Shown piece by piece: positions 16,102 to 23,880 of a stretch of DNA of 23,880 bases. The notes beneath the pieces were generated by a model, which did no database searches, was not told where the DNA came from, and was given only the letters and a program-made list of their open reading frames with translations. Source of the DNA: Bacillota bacterium (GTDB lineage: Bacteria; Bacillota; Clostridia; Tissierellales; Sedimentibacteraceae); NCBI GenBank assembly GCA_023416855.1, contig JAEZGU010000280.1:1-23880 (forward strand). Direction: 5' to 3'. Position 1 is the stretch's first letter. Each line of letters opens with the position of its first letter. The translations under genes and the position numbers were made by a program.

Positions 16102-17992
16102 TTATGATCAGAAAGATATTGAAGATATAAATAAAAAATTCAATCTTTCTGACATATCCTCAAGGATTCTGTTTAACAGAAATTTAAGAACATTTGAAGA
16201 AATAGAAGAATTTCTTGATCCGGATTTTAAATATTTTGAAAGCGCTGAAAATTATAAAGACTTACAAAAGGGCGCAGACAGAATTTTAGAAGCTGTTAAA
16301 AGAAATGAACATATTGTTGTTTATGGAGATTATGATGTTGACGGAGTAACTTCAATTTGTCAATTCATAATGTTACTTAAAAGTGCAGGTGCAAATATAT
16401 CGTATTATGTTCCTGAAAGAGAAACTGAAGGTTATGGTATAAGTACTGATTTTGTTGAAAAATTAAAAAACAATTCCATAAAAGCAGATCTTCTTATAAC
16501 GGTTGATTGCGGTATTGCTGAAATAGAAAAAATACATGAAATAAGCAATTTAAACAAACATGTAATCATTTTAGATCATCATCAGTGCAAGGATAAATTA
16601 CCAGATGCATATGCAATAATTAATCCAAAACAAAAAGATTGTCCGTCAAAAAACAAGCACCTTTGCGCTTCCGGACTATCTTTTAAATTTTTGAAGTATT
16701 TAAACAAATATTTAAATGTTCAAAACATTGAAGATGTTTTATTAGAGCTTGCCTGTTTAGGTACAATCGCAGATATTGTTGACTTAATTGGAGATAATAG
16801 GATTATTGCTAAAAATGGTTTAAAGCAAATTAATAATTCGAAGTTAATAGGTTTGAAAAAACTGATAGAGGTTTCAGGTATAAGAGATAAGGAAATTGAC
16901 TCCTTTCACATTGGCTTTATTGTAGCGCCAAGGATTAATGCGGCAGGGAGAATGGATACTGCGAAAAAAGCAGTAGAGCTATTGTTATCTAAAAATGAAA
17001 ATGATGCAGAGCTACTTGCGTTAGAGCTTGAAAGCTTAAACATGTTAAGAAAAAATGCAGAGAGCATTATATTTGATGAAGCAGTAAGTCAAATAGAAAC
17101 AGAATTTTTATATAAGAAAAACATAATAGTTGTTTATGGCACTAATTGGCATGAGGGTGTACTTGGAATTGTTGCATCAAAGCTTACTGAAAAATATGAA
17201 AAACCAAGTGTTGTTATTTCTGTTAAAGATAATGTTGGTAAAGGCTCTGCAAGAAGCTTGGATTATTTGGATATTTTTGAAGCTTTCAATGCAGCAGATT
17301 CTTACTTGGTAAAGTACGGCGGTCACAAACTTGCTGCCGGATTGACTATTTTAGAGGAAAATATTAATGCCTTTTATAATGAATTAAATAACTATATTCA
17401 AATACAATATGATGAAGTAAGCGTTAAGGAAATTACCGCTGATTCATATGTAAATATCAAGGATATGAACATTAACCTATATGATGAAATATGCAAATTT
17501 GAACCATTTGGCGCAGGAAACCCCACACCTCTTCTTGCTTTGGTAAATACAGAATTAAAAAATGTTAAAAAAGTTGGAAAGGATGGAAACCATTTAAGCA
17601 TAGTTCTTTCAGACGATGGCCAAGATATACCTGCTATCGGTTTTAGTAAAATAAGCTTATTGGAGAAAGTTCTCACAAAGCCAAAGGCATATGTTGTGAC
17701 AATAGCTTTAAATGAATTTAACGGTAAAAAGAATATACAGCTTATTTTGCAAAATATAGTAGAAGACGATGAATTTGAATATATTATTGACGAAGAAAAG
17801 CTAAAGAAGATAAATTCGATTATTAATAAAACAAAGTCAAAAATTATAAAGACAGATATATTTATGCTTGTTGAAAAGCTAAACAAATTATATAATACTA
17901 AAATAACGGCAGATGAAATAGTTTGTATGCTTAAAAAGGCAAATAATATACAGTATGCTTTAAAAGGTAGTATGCTGTACATAAAAAAATAG
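16073..17992 (+). CDS. recJ: Single-stranded-DNA-specific 5'-3' exonuclease RecJ
   Basis: RecJ degrades 5' single strands in recombinational repair, mismatch repair and processing of stalled forks. The 639 residues contain the DHH phosphoesterase motifs: YGDYDVDG at 84-91 (Asp86, Asp88, Asp90), VDCGI around Asp145, and LDHHQ with Asp168-His169-His170. The DHHA1 motif GGHKLAAGL follows, then an OB-fold nucleic-acid-binding region and a Clostridia-type C-terminal extension (after about 560, rich in Lys/Ile). I chose the ATG at 16073; a TTG directly before it (16070) is an alternative. No clear ribosome site is present, consistent with coupling to the overlapping upstream gene. Confidence 0.94.
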   Translation: MKKVKLKVNNYDQKDIEDINKKFNLSDISSRILFNRNLRTFEEIEEFLDPDFKYFESAENYKDLQKGADRILEAVKRNEHIVVYGDYDVDGVTSICQFIMLLKSAGANISYYVPERETEGYGISTDFVEKLKNNSIKADLLITVDCGIAEIEKIHEISNLNKHVIILDHHQCKDKLPDAYAIINPKQKDCPSKNKHLCASGLSFKFLKYLNKYLNVQNIEDVLLELACLGTIADIVDLIGDNRIIAKNGLKQINNSKLIGLKKLIEVSGIRDKEIDSFHIGFIVAPRINAAGRMDTAKKAVELLLSKNENDAELLALELESLNMLRKNAESIIFDEAVSQIETEFLYKKNIIVVYGTNWHEGVLGIVASKLTEKYEKPSVVISVKDNVGKGSARSLDYLDIFEAFNAADSYLVKYGGHKLAAGLTILEENINAFYNELNNYIQIQYDEVSVKEITADSYVNIKDMNINLYDEICKFEPFGAGNPTPLLALVNTELKNVKKVGKDGNHLSIVLSDDGQDIPAIGFSKISLLEKVLTKPKAYVVTIALNEFNGKKNIQLILQNIVEDDEFEYIIDEEKLKKINSIINKTKSKIIKTDIFMLVEKLNKLYNTKITADEIVCMLKKANNIQYALKGSMLYIKK

Positions 17993-18017
17993 AGCTTAAC
18001 CGGAGGATTATCAAAGT

Positions 18018-18530
18018 ATGGATTTAAAAGAAAAAATCAGAGTAATTGATGGATTTCCTGCAGAAGGAATCAGTTTTAAAGATATTACAACACTTTTGAA
18101 AGATGCAGGAGCATTAAAAGAGTGTATTAATCAAATGGCAGAAAGATTTAAGGATGTCCATGTTGATATGGTTATAGGACCTGAATCAAGAGGATTTATT
18201 TTTGCTACACCTCTTGCTTATTTATTAGGTACAGGTTTTGTACCTGTAAGAAAACCGGGAAAGCTTCCTGCCGAAACTATTAGTTTTGAGTATAAGCTTG
18301 AGTATGGAACAGATAAATTAGAAATCCATAAAGATGCAATTAAACCGGGACAAAAGGTATTGATAATTGATGATTTATTAGCTACCGGAGGTACAATGTA
18401 TGCGGCGGCTAAACTTGTTGAAAAGCTTGGCGGAGAAGTTGTAGGTCTTGGTTTTTTAATAGAATTAAATGATTTAAACGGAAGAGAAAAATTAGAAGGA
18501 TACAAAGTGGAGTCTCTTATACAATATTAA
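18018..18530 (+). CDS. apt: Adenine phosphoribosyltransferase
   Basis: Converts adenine and PRPP to AMP and pyrophosphate for purine salvage. It has 170 residues, typical length. The N-terminal IRVIDGFPAEGISFKDIT matches the adenine-binding hood of bacterial Apt, GPESRGFIFATPLAY is a core block, and the PRPP-binding loop is VLIIDDLLATGGT. A GGAGG at 18002-18006 precedes the ATG. It lies 26 bases after recJ and just before the rel gene, an order I recall in many Firmicutes, where it puts purine salvage beside (p)ppGpp metabolism. Confidence 0.97.
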   Translation: MDLKEKIRVIDGFPAEGISFKDITTLLKDAGALKECINQMAERFKDVHVDMVIGPESRGFIFATPLAYLLGTGFVPVRKPGKLPAETISFEYKLEYGTDKLEIHKDAIKPGQKVLIIDDLLATGGTMYAAAKLVEKLGGEVVGLGFLIELNDLNGREKLEGYKVESLIQY

Positions 18531-18587
18531 AATATATATTTTTCTCGGAATTTATTTGTTTAACTATAGATGAAAAGTGGTGGAAGA

Positions 18588-20768
18588 ATGCTTGAAAATT
18601 TAATCAATCAAATAGAATCATACAATCCACATGCAGATATTGCAGTAGTTGCTAAGGCATACAATTATGCTGAAATGGCACACTCAAATGCTCAAACAAG
18701 ATTTTCGGGTGAAAGATATTTTGTTCACCCTTATCATGTTGCCATTATTTTAGCAGATTTGCATGTTGATGTTCAAACTATTGCAGCAGGACTTCTCCAT
18801 GATGTAGTAGAAGATACAGGTATAACCTATGATGATATAAAAAGAGAATTTGGCGTGGAAATAGCCAATATGGTTGATGGCGTAACAAAATTAAGTAAAG
18901 TAAAATATAGAAATAAAGAAGAACGTCAAGCTGAATCATTAAGAAAAATGATAATTGCTATGTCAAAGGATATTAGAGTAGTTATTATTAAGCTTGCCGA
19001 TCGTCTTCATAACATAAGAACTCTTGAATATATGCCAGAAGAAAAACAATATCAAAAAGCAATGGAAACAATTGAAATATATGCTCCAATTGCTAATCGT
19101 CTTGGTATGGCATCAATAAAGTGGGAATTAGAAGATTTAAGCTTGAAATATATTGACCCCGAAGGATATGAAGACTTAGTTCAAAAAGTGCAGGAAAAGA
19201 GTGAGAAAAGGAAGGATTATATTTCTCATATTATTTCTGTTATGTCTGAAAAGTTAAATGAAGCCGGTATAGAAGCTGATATTAAAGGAAGACCAAAAAG
19301 CTTGTATTCTATTTATAAGAAAATGTATTTTAAAAATAAATCATTTGAGCAAATATATGATCTAATAGCTGTAAGAATAATTGTAGATAGCATAAAAGAT
19401 TGTTATGGATCATTAGGAACCGTTCATACATTATGGAAGCCAATACCAGGCAGATTTAAGGACTATATAGCAATGCCAAAGCCAAATATGTATCAATCAT
19501 TGCATACTACAGTTATTGGCCCTCAAGGCGAGCCATTTGAAATACAAATTAGAACATTAGAAATGCATAGAACTGCAGAATATGGTATCGCAGCACATTG
19601 GAAATATAAAGAAGGTATTGATGATCAAACTCATTATGAGGAAAAACTAAACTGGCTCAGACAAATGCTTGAATGGCAGCAAGAAACTAATGACCCTCAA
19701 GAATTTATGGAATCATTGAAAATAGATTTATATGCCGATGAAGTATTTGTATTTACACCAAAAGGGGAAGTAGTAAATCTTCCTATAAATTCAACGCCAA
19801 TTGATTTTGCATATAGAGTTCACAGTGCTGTAGGTAATAAGTGCGTTGGCGCAAAGGTTAACGGACGTATTGTACCAATTGATACAAAACTTAAAACCGG
19901 TGATCAGGTTGAAGTTTTAACATCTCAGTCAAGTAACGGACCAAGCAGAGATTGGTTGAAAATTGCTACATCAAGTCAAGCAAAATCAAAAATCAGGAAG
20001 TTCTTTAAAGAAAAAGATAAGGAATTTAATGTTGAAAAAGGTAAAGAGCTTGTAGAACGAGAAATTAAGAAACAAGGATTTTTAGTTAATGATTTATTGA
20101 AGGATGATTGGGTTAAAGTAGTTGCTGAAAAATACAACATGAATACTCCAAGTAACCTTTTTGCTGCTGTGGGTAATGGTGGTATTACTGAAAATCAAAT
20201 TGTTAATAGATTAAAGGTTATTTATCTTGAAAAAAATAAGGATAAAATAGAACTTGAAAAAATTGAAAATCTTGAGAAAAACCTTGCTAATAAGGCACCT
20301 TCAAGAATTGAGAAGCATGTATCCGGAGTTATAATTAAAGGCATTGATAATATAAAAATACGTTTTTCAAAATGCTGTAGTCCGGTGCCTGGAGATGCAA
20401 TTGTTGGATATATAACAAGGGGTAGAGGAGTTTCTATACATAGAGCAGACTGTACTAACATACACGACTTAAATGATAGTGATGAACAAAGATTTATTGA
20501 AGTGGAGTGGGATACTGGAAAGAAAGCTACATTTGTAAGTGAACTTCAAATAAAAGCTCTTGATAGACCGAAATTCTTACAGGATTTGACTAATTTGTAT
20601 TCGGAAGCAAAGCTAAATGCAGTTTCCTTGAATTTAAGAGTAAATAAGGAAAGAATTGCAATAGTTGATATTGGTTTTGAAATAAATGAAACAAAGCAAA
20701 TAGAAGACTTAATTAGAAAAATCAAGAAATTGGACGGTGTTTTAGAAGTATATAGAAATAAGAAATAG
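18588..20768 (+). CDS. rel: Bifunctional (p)ppGpp synthetase/hydrolase Rel (RelA/SpoT homologue)
   Basis: Makes and degrades the alarmone (p)ppGpp in the stringent response. The 726 residues run: HD hydrolase domain (RYFVHPYHV at 43-51, HDVVEDT at 71-77), synthetase domain (about 235-345, with GRPKSLYSIYKKM and RFKD at 289-292), TGS domain (DEVFVFTPKGEVVNLP), a Cys/His-rich zinc-finger-like region (FSKCCSPVPGDAIVGYITRG) and a C-terminal ACT domain. The intact HD core predicts active hydrolysis. The RxKD form of the synthetase motif is that of bifunctional enzymes, not the ExDD of RelA-only enzymes. I chose the ATG at 18588 because it follows a GGTGGAAG site and gives the usual MLENLI beginning; an in-frame ATG at 18570 lacks a site. 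Confidence 0.96.
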   Translation: MLENLINQIESYNPHADIAVVAKAYNYAEMAHSNAQTRFSGERYFVHPYHVAIILADLHVDVQTIAAGLLHDVVEDTGITYDDIKREFGVEIANMVDGVTKLSKVKYRNKEERQAESLRKMIIAMSKDIRVVIIKLADRLHNIRTLEYMPEEKQYQKAMETIEIYAPIANRLGMASIKWELEDLSLKYIDPEGYEDLVQKVQEKSEKRKDYISHIISVMSEKLNEAGIEADIKGRPKSLYSIYKKMYFKNKSFEQIYDLIAVRIIVDSIKDCYGSLGTVHTLWKPIPGRFKDYIAMPKPNMYQSLHTTVIGPQGEPFEIQIRTLEMHRTAEYGIAAHWKYKEGIDDQTHYEEKLNWLRQMLEWQQETNDPQEFMESLKIDLYADEVFVFTPKGEVVNLPINSTPIDFAYRVHSAVGNKCVGAKVNGRIVPIDTKLKTGDQVEVLTSQSSNGPSRDWLKIATSSQAKSKIRKFFKEKDKEFNVEKGKELVEREIKKQGFLVNDLLKDDWVKVVAEKYNMNTPSNLFAAVGNGGITENQIVNRLKVIYLEKNKDKIELEKIENLEKNLANKAPSRIEKHVSGVIIKGIDNIKIRFSKCCSPVPGDAIVGYITRGRGVSIHRADCTNIHDLNDSDEQRFIEVEWDTGKKATFVSELQIKALDRPKFLQDLTNLYSEAKLNAVSLNLRVNKERIAIVDIGFEINETKQIEDLIRKIKKLDGVLEVYRNKK

Positions 20769-20817
20769 ATGTGTGAATGAATCTGCATACATTGAAGAAC
20801 ATTAGGAGATTAAGAAT

Positions 20818-21267
20818 ATGAGAGCAGTAGTGCAACGTGTAAAACGTGCTAATGTAACGGTTGACAATAAGGTTATCGGAGAGATCAATCATGGCATTTT
20901 ATTGCTATTAGGAGTAGAAAATAATGATGATGAAAAGGATTTGGAATATATGTGTGATAAGGTTCCAAATTTGAGAATATTTGAAGATGAAGACGGAAAA
21001 ATGAATAAGAGCTTATTGGATGTAGAAGGAAGCATTTTAGTTATTTCTCAGTTTACTCTCCTTGGAGATGCAAGAAAAGGCAGAAGACCAAGCTTTACAG
21101 AAGCAGCAATACCTGATAAAGCTATACCTATGTATGAGAAATTTATAAAAAATATGAAAGATAAAAATATATTTACTCAAGAAGGAAAATTTGGAGCAGA
21201 CATGCAGGTTGAATTAGTTAACGATGGTCCGGTTACAATACTATTAGACAGTAAAAGGGTTTTTTAG
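20818..21267 (+). CDS. dtd: D-aminoacyl-tRNA deacylase
   Basis: Removes D-amino acids (and glycine from mischarged tRNA-Ala) from tRNA as a proofreading step. The 149-residue length is standard. It starts MRAVVQRVKRANVTVD, has the SQFTLLGDARKGRRPSF block, and ends with the Gly-cisPro-type NDGPVTILLDS motif used for chiral recognition. An AGGAG ribosome site precedes it. It sits 49 bases after rel and 9 bases before the metallo-beta-lactamase-fold gene; rel-dtd neighbourship is common in Firmicutes. Confidence 0.97.
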   Translation: MRAVVQRVKRANVTVDNKVIGEINHGILLLLGVENNDDEKDLEYMCDKVPNLRIFEDEDGKMNKSLLDVEGSILVISQFTLLGDARKGRRPSFTEAAIPDKAIPMYEKFIKNMKDKNIFTQEGKFGADMQVELVNDGPVTILLDSKRVF

Positions 21268-21276
21268 GAGGAATTT

Positions 21277-21894
21277 ATGATATTTCAAGGGTTTGCAGTT
21301 GGCTCATACTATTCCAATTGTTATATAGTAGGAAGTGAAAAAACAAGAGAAGCGGCAATTATTGATCCAGGCGCGGATTTCAATAAAATAGACAGTGTTA
21401 TTAAGGAACTTAATGTAACTCCCAAAATGATTATTCTAACTCATTATCACGGAGACCATATAGGTGCAGTTTTAGACATAGTTGAGCAATACAATACAAA
21501 AGTTTATATACATAAGGATGATGCAGAAGTGTTAAAAGACAGCAGCATAAATTTTTCAAAACAGATAATAGGAAGAAGCTTATCCATTAATCCTGATGTA
21601 CTTTTAAATGATGGTGACGTATTGGAACTTGGTGAATTGAAGCTTGAGATTATACATACTCCCGGACATACTAAGGGAGGAATTTGTATTAAGGTAGGAA
21701 ATATAATGATGACCGGTGATACATTATTTAACAAGTCAATTGGTAGGACTGATTTGCCGGGTGGTTCATATGAAGAGTTAATAAATTCTGTAAAAGAAAA
21801 AATATTCGTGTTTGATGAAGATATTACAATATACCCAGGTCACAATTCCCCTTCAACCATAAAATCAGAAAAGTTAAGCAATCCATTTTTTTAG
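21277..21894 (+). CDS. Metallo-beta-lactamase-fold hydrolase (glyoxalase II-like)
   Basis: A 205-residue cytosolic metallohydrolase of the hydroxyacylglutathione-hydrolase-like group. Metal ligands are all present: THYHGDH (His56, His58, Asp60, His61), His131 in HTPGHTKGG, Asp148 in MTGDTLF, and His189 in YPGHNS. This completes the two-metal site of the family. Its substrate cannot be named: many Clostridia lack glutathione, so a thioester other than lactoylglutathione is likely. A TTAGGAGGAATTT ribosome site precedes it. It is tightly linked to dtd (9 bases) and hemZ (11 bases). Confidence 0.9.
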   Translation: MIFQGFAVGSYYSNCYIVGSEKTREAAIIDPGADFNKIDSVIKELNVTPKMIILTHYHGDHIGAVLDIVEQYNTKVYIHKDDAEVLKDSSINFSKQIIGRSLSINPDVLLNDGDVLELGELKLEIIHTPGHTKGGICIKVGNIMMTGDTLFNKSIGRTDLPGGSYEELINSVKEKIFVFDEDITIYPGHNSPSTIKSEKLSNPFF

Positions 21895-21905
21895 AAAGAT
21901 AAGAT

Positions 21906-23381
21906 ATGATTACATTTTATTTGACAGGGCATGATTTTGAGTATGAATCAAGAAATGCCCTTAGAGTTTTTGATTCAAATTTAGATTATACAATAAAATA
22001 CAATAATGATTCATGTGATATAGATGAAGAAGGCCTTGTATTAGTATCAACTTTAAAGGAAAAGAATGATATTATTTGGTCTGAAGCATATTTATATAAT
22101 TGTGGGTCATTATTGTATCATGATAAGTTTAACGGTAAAGAAATATTATTAGAGAGCAACAATGTTAAAAAATTAAAGAAAACACTTGTCATGAAATCAA
22201 TACATAATGTTTTGAAAAAATATTATAACGTTGAACCGGATTATGGATTATTAACCGGAGTAAGAGTTGTAAAAATACTAATTACAGCTAAAAATAATTT
22301 AAAAAGCGATGAAGAAATAAATTATATACTTAAAAATACATATGAGATTAAGGATGATAAAATTAAGCTTTTGTGGGATATTTTAAATATTGAAAGCAAG
22401 TATATAGATGAAAAAACAAACAAGAAAAATTACAATTTATATATAGGTATACCATTCTGTCCGTCAAAGTGCATTTATTGTTCTTTTACATCCTTTGTAA
22501 ATACTAAAGAGGATAAGATAAATATATATTTAAAGACACTAATTTATGAAATTGAAAAAACAATAGAACTTGCTTTAAATAAAAATTTAAATTTAAATAC
22601 CATTTACATAGGTGGCGGAACACCATCTGTTCTAAATGTAGAACAGATTAATTTAATTTTTAATTCCATTAAGAAATATTATGATTTATCCAAAATCAGA
22701 GAAATTACATTTGAAGCAGGCAGACCTGATACTTTAGATATAGAGAAATTAGAATGTCTAAAACAAAATTATGTAAATAGAATAAGCTTAAATCCTCAAA
22801 CAATGAATGAAAAAACTCTTGAAACTATTGGAAGAAGCCATTCAATTGATGATATAATAAAAAAATATGAGCTATCAAAATTAGTTGGATTTACAATTAA
22901 TATGGACATAATTTTAGGACTTCCAGGTGAAGATGAGAAGGATGTTACGAATACAATTAATGAAATAGTTAAGCTAAAACCTGAAAACATAACAGTACAT
23001 TCACTGGCTTACAAGAAAAAATCAGAGCTTACAAGAGATACTCAAGAAATGTCAAAAGACTATGAATTAATTGCCAAGATGCATAATGTTGTAAATGAAA
23101 AATGCCAAATGGCAGGATATAAGCCATACTATATGTATAGGCAAAAGAACATAAAGGGTAATTCTGAGAATATAGGCTTTACATTACCTGAAAAAGAATG
23201 TATATATAATATGATTATAATTGAAGAATTAGAAACAATATTAGCATGCGGTGTAGGTGCTTCAAGCAAAATATTACAGGATAACGGAAGACATGAACCG
23301 GTAAGAAACTTTAAGAGTTTAGAGGAGTATAGCAACCGCATACATGAAATAGTAGTTAATAAAGAAAAATTGTTAAGCTGA
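21906..23381 (+). CDS. hemZ: HemZ-family radical SAM protein (coproporphyrinogen dehydrogenase-like)
   Basis: A 491-residue member of the HemN/HemW/HemZ radical SAM group. The cluster motif GIPFCPSKCIYC gives Cys185-x3-Cys189-x2-Cys192, followed by YIGGGTPSVL, TFEAGRPDTL, MDIILGLPGE and TVHSLAYKKKSEL. The long N-terminal extension before the radical SAM core (about 1-175, with YGLLTGVR near 113-120) is the HemZ type rather than HemN or HemW. Annotation as oxygen-independent coproporphyrinogen III oxidase follows family naming. No other haem gene is nearby, and the genuine activity in anaerobes is uncertain; a haem-handling role as in HemW is possible. The ribosome site is weak. It belongs to the dtd-hydrolase-hemZ run. 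Confidence 0.87.
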   Translation: MITFYLTGHDFEYESRNALRVFDSNLDYTIKYNNDSCDIDEEGLVLVSTLKEKNDIIWSEAYLYNCGSLLYHDKFNGKEILLESNNVKKLKKTLVMKSIHNVLKKYYNVEPDYGLLTGVRVVKILITAKNNLKSDEEINYILKNTYEIKDDKIKLLWDILNIESKYIDEKTNKKNYNLYIGIPFCPSKCIYCSFTSFVNTKEDKINIYLKTLIYEIEKTIELALNKNLNLNTIYIGGGTPSVLNVEQINLIFNSIKKYYDLSKIREITFEAGRPDTLDIEKLECLKQNYVNRISLNPQTMNEKTLETIGRSHSIDDIIKKYELSKLVGFTINMDIILGLPGEDEKDVTNTINEIVKLKPENITVHSLAYKKKSELTRDTQEMSKDYELIAKMHNVVNEKCQMAGYKPYYMYRQKNIKGNSENIGFTLPEKECIYNMIIIEELETILACGVGASSKILQDNGRHEPVRNFKSLEEYSNRIHEIVVNKEKLLS

Positions 23382-23392
23382 AAGGAGAGAAA

Positions 23393-23650
23393 ATGAAAAA
23401 GGTTAAAGCATTTTATTTAGAAAATTGCCCTCATTGTAAGCGCGCATTTAAAATGATTGATGATTTGAAAGCACAGAATTCTAATTATTCTCAAATTGAT
23501 ATAGAATACATAGATGAGTCGAAAAACGTTCAAGTTGCAAGCGCTCATGATTATTATTTTGTGCCTACATTTTATGTTGATGGAATAAAAATACATGAAG
23601 GCGTGCCAACAGTAGAAAAAATAGAAGAAGTATTAAAAAAAGCATTATAA
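23393..23650 (+). CDS. Glutaredoxin/thioredoxin-like small redox protein
   Basis: An 85-residue thioredoxin-fold protein that would exchange disulfides in the cytoplasm. The active site is Cys12-Pro-His-Cys15 (ENCPHCKRA), a CPHC form rather than the CPYC of classical glutaredoxin, and a cis-proline motif VPTFYVDG follows at about 62-69. A strong GAAAGGAGAG ribosome site lies just upstream, 11 bases after hemZ, so it is probably the last gene of this operon. It could reduce a metal-cluster enzyme or serve as a general thiol carrier; the partner is unknown. Confidence 0.88.
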   Translation: MKKVKAFYLENCPHCKRAFKMIDDLKAQNSNYSQIDIEYIDESKNVQVASAHDYYFVPTFYVDGIKIHEGVPTVEKIEEVLKKAL

Positions 23651-23653
23651 ACC

Positions 23654-23712
23654 AAAATCGGGGACGGTTCTTTTTGATTGATTTTCAATCAATAAGAACC
23701 GTCCCCGATTTT
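23654..23712. repeat. Perfect inverted repeat of the GGGGACGGTTCT type (REP-like, also terminator-like)
   Basis: Two identical 19-base arms (23654-23672 and 23694-23712, core TCGGGGACGGTTCTT) face each other. Between them is a second perfect hairpin with eight-base arms TTGATTGA/TCAATCAA and a TTT loop. The arms end in AAAA/TTTT, so the structure would also terminate transcription from both sides, including the operon ending at 23650. I recall this core as a dispersed repeat in Clostridia and relatives, sometimes near REP-associated tyrosine transposase (Y1_Tnp) genes; this could not be checked here. A related-looking tract (GGGACAAGCGAACC on the minus strand) lies at 23720-23733. Confidence 0.8.
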
Positions 23713-23754
23713 GCCAATTTGGTTCGCTTGTCCCTGTTTTACCCTTGCTTGGAT

Positions 23755-23880
23755 TTATGCGCCGTGTGACGAGTTATCCTCATCTTTTTTATTAAATTTC
23801 TTTAGATCCAAAAAATGATTACATCTTTTTGAGTCTGACTCAATTTCCCAATGAATAATTAATGTTAATGCAGCTCTTAA
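23755..23880 (-). CDS. Possible C-terminal end of an unidentified minus-strand gene
   Basis: On the minus strand, one frame stays open for 41 codons from the window edge to a TAA (complement of 23755-23757). It reads ALTLIIHWEIESDSKRC in its first part and ends in a charged tail KKFNKKDEDNSSHGA. I do not recognise the protein. The composition is plausible for a real C-terminus, and the stop lies 42 bases before the inverted repeat, which would act as its terminator. A frame this short can be open by chance, and the start is outside the window. Confidence 0.3.
   Translation of the reverse strand, partial: LRAALTLIIHWEIESDSKRCNHFLDLKKFNKKDEDNSSHGA

Noticed and set aside
17398..17982. 194-codon minus-strand frame opposite recJ
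   Set aside because: It is a shadow of the AT-rich recJ C-terminal half; the Phe/Ser/Ile-rich translation is typical of the antisense of Lys/Asn/Asp codons.
18570..18587. Upstream in-frame ATG for rel
   Set aside because: It lacks a ribosome site, while the ATG at 18588 has GGTGGAAG at good spacing and gives the usual family N-terminus.

Overview
The window is a low-GC, gene-dense stretch of bacterial chromosome that looks like an anaerobic, spore-forming-type Firmicute of the class Clostridia. The grounds are the AT-rich codon use, strong AGGAGG-type ribosome sites, a SpoIID/LytB-family protein, a HemZ-type radical SAM protein, a bifunctional Rel enzyme, and a SCIFF (six cysteines in forty-five residues) ranthipeptide locus, which is a hallmark of Clostridia. 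The genus cannot be fixed from this sequence alone. No tRNA, rRNA, CRISPR array, prophage or complete insertion sequence was seen.

Layout. (1) 18-2592, plus strand: an RluA-family pseudouridine synthase and a TGS/uridine-kinase-type nucleoside kinase. (2) 2596-2715: a GC-rich 120-bp palindromic element between two convergent genes. (3) 2724-3875, minus strand: a RodA/FtsW-type SEDS glycosyltransferase with its own promoter. (4) 4025-10358, plus strand: a tight operon starting at a near-consensus sigma-A promoter, ruvC-ruvA-ruvB (Holliday junction processing), a SpoIID/LytB protein with a SPOR-like segment, queA-tgt (queuosine tRNA modification) and yajC, ending at a bidirectional terminator. 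(5) 10421-13353, minus strand: a SERCA-like P-type ATPase whose 5' leader has the hallmarks of a yybP-ykoY manganese riboswitch with an overlapping intrinsic terminator. (6) 13484-15494, plus strand: a four-helix TIGR04086-type membrane protein, the 46-residue SCIFF precursor (scfA, absent from normal-length ORF calls), an intergenic hairpin terminator, and its SPASM radical SAM maturase (scfB). (7) 15613-23650, plus strand: a LapA-domain coiled-coil membrane protein, recJ, apt, bifunctional rel/spoT, dtd, a metallo-beta-lactamase-fold hydrolase, hemZ and a small glutaredoxin-like protein. (8) 23654-23880: a perfect 19-bp-arm inverted repeat of the GGGGACGGTTCT type, and a possible C-terminal end of a minus-strand gene running off the window.

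How it fits together. Most genes are housekeeping: recombination and repair (ruvABC, recJ), tRNA quality and modification (queA, tgt, dtd), purine salvage and stringent response (apt, rel), and envelope growth (rodA, SpoIID, yajC). The parts most worth attention are the SCIFF pair with its built-in attenuating terminator, the manganese-riboswitch-controlled ATPase that sits between yajC and the SCIFF genes, the face-to-face overlapping promoters between the ATPase and the SCIFF neighbourhood, and the two palindromic repeat elements.
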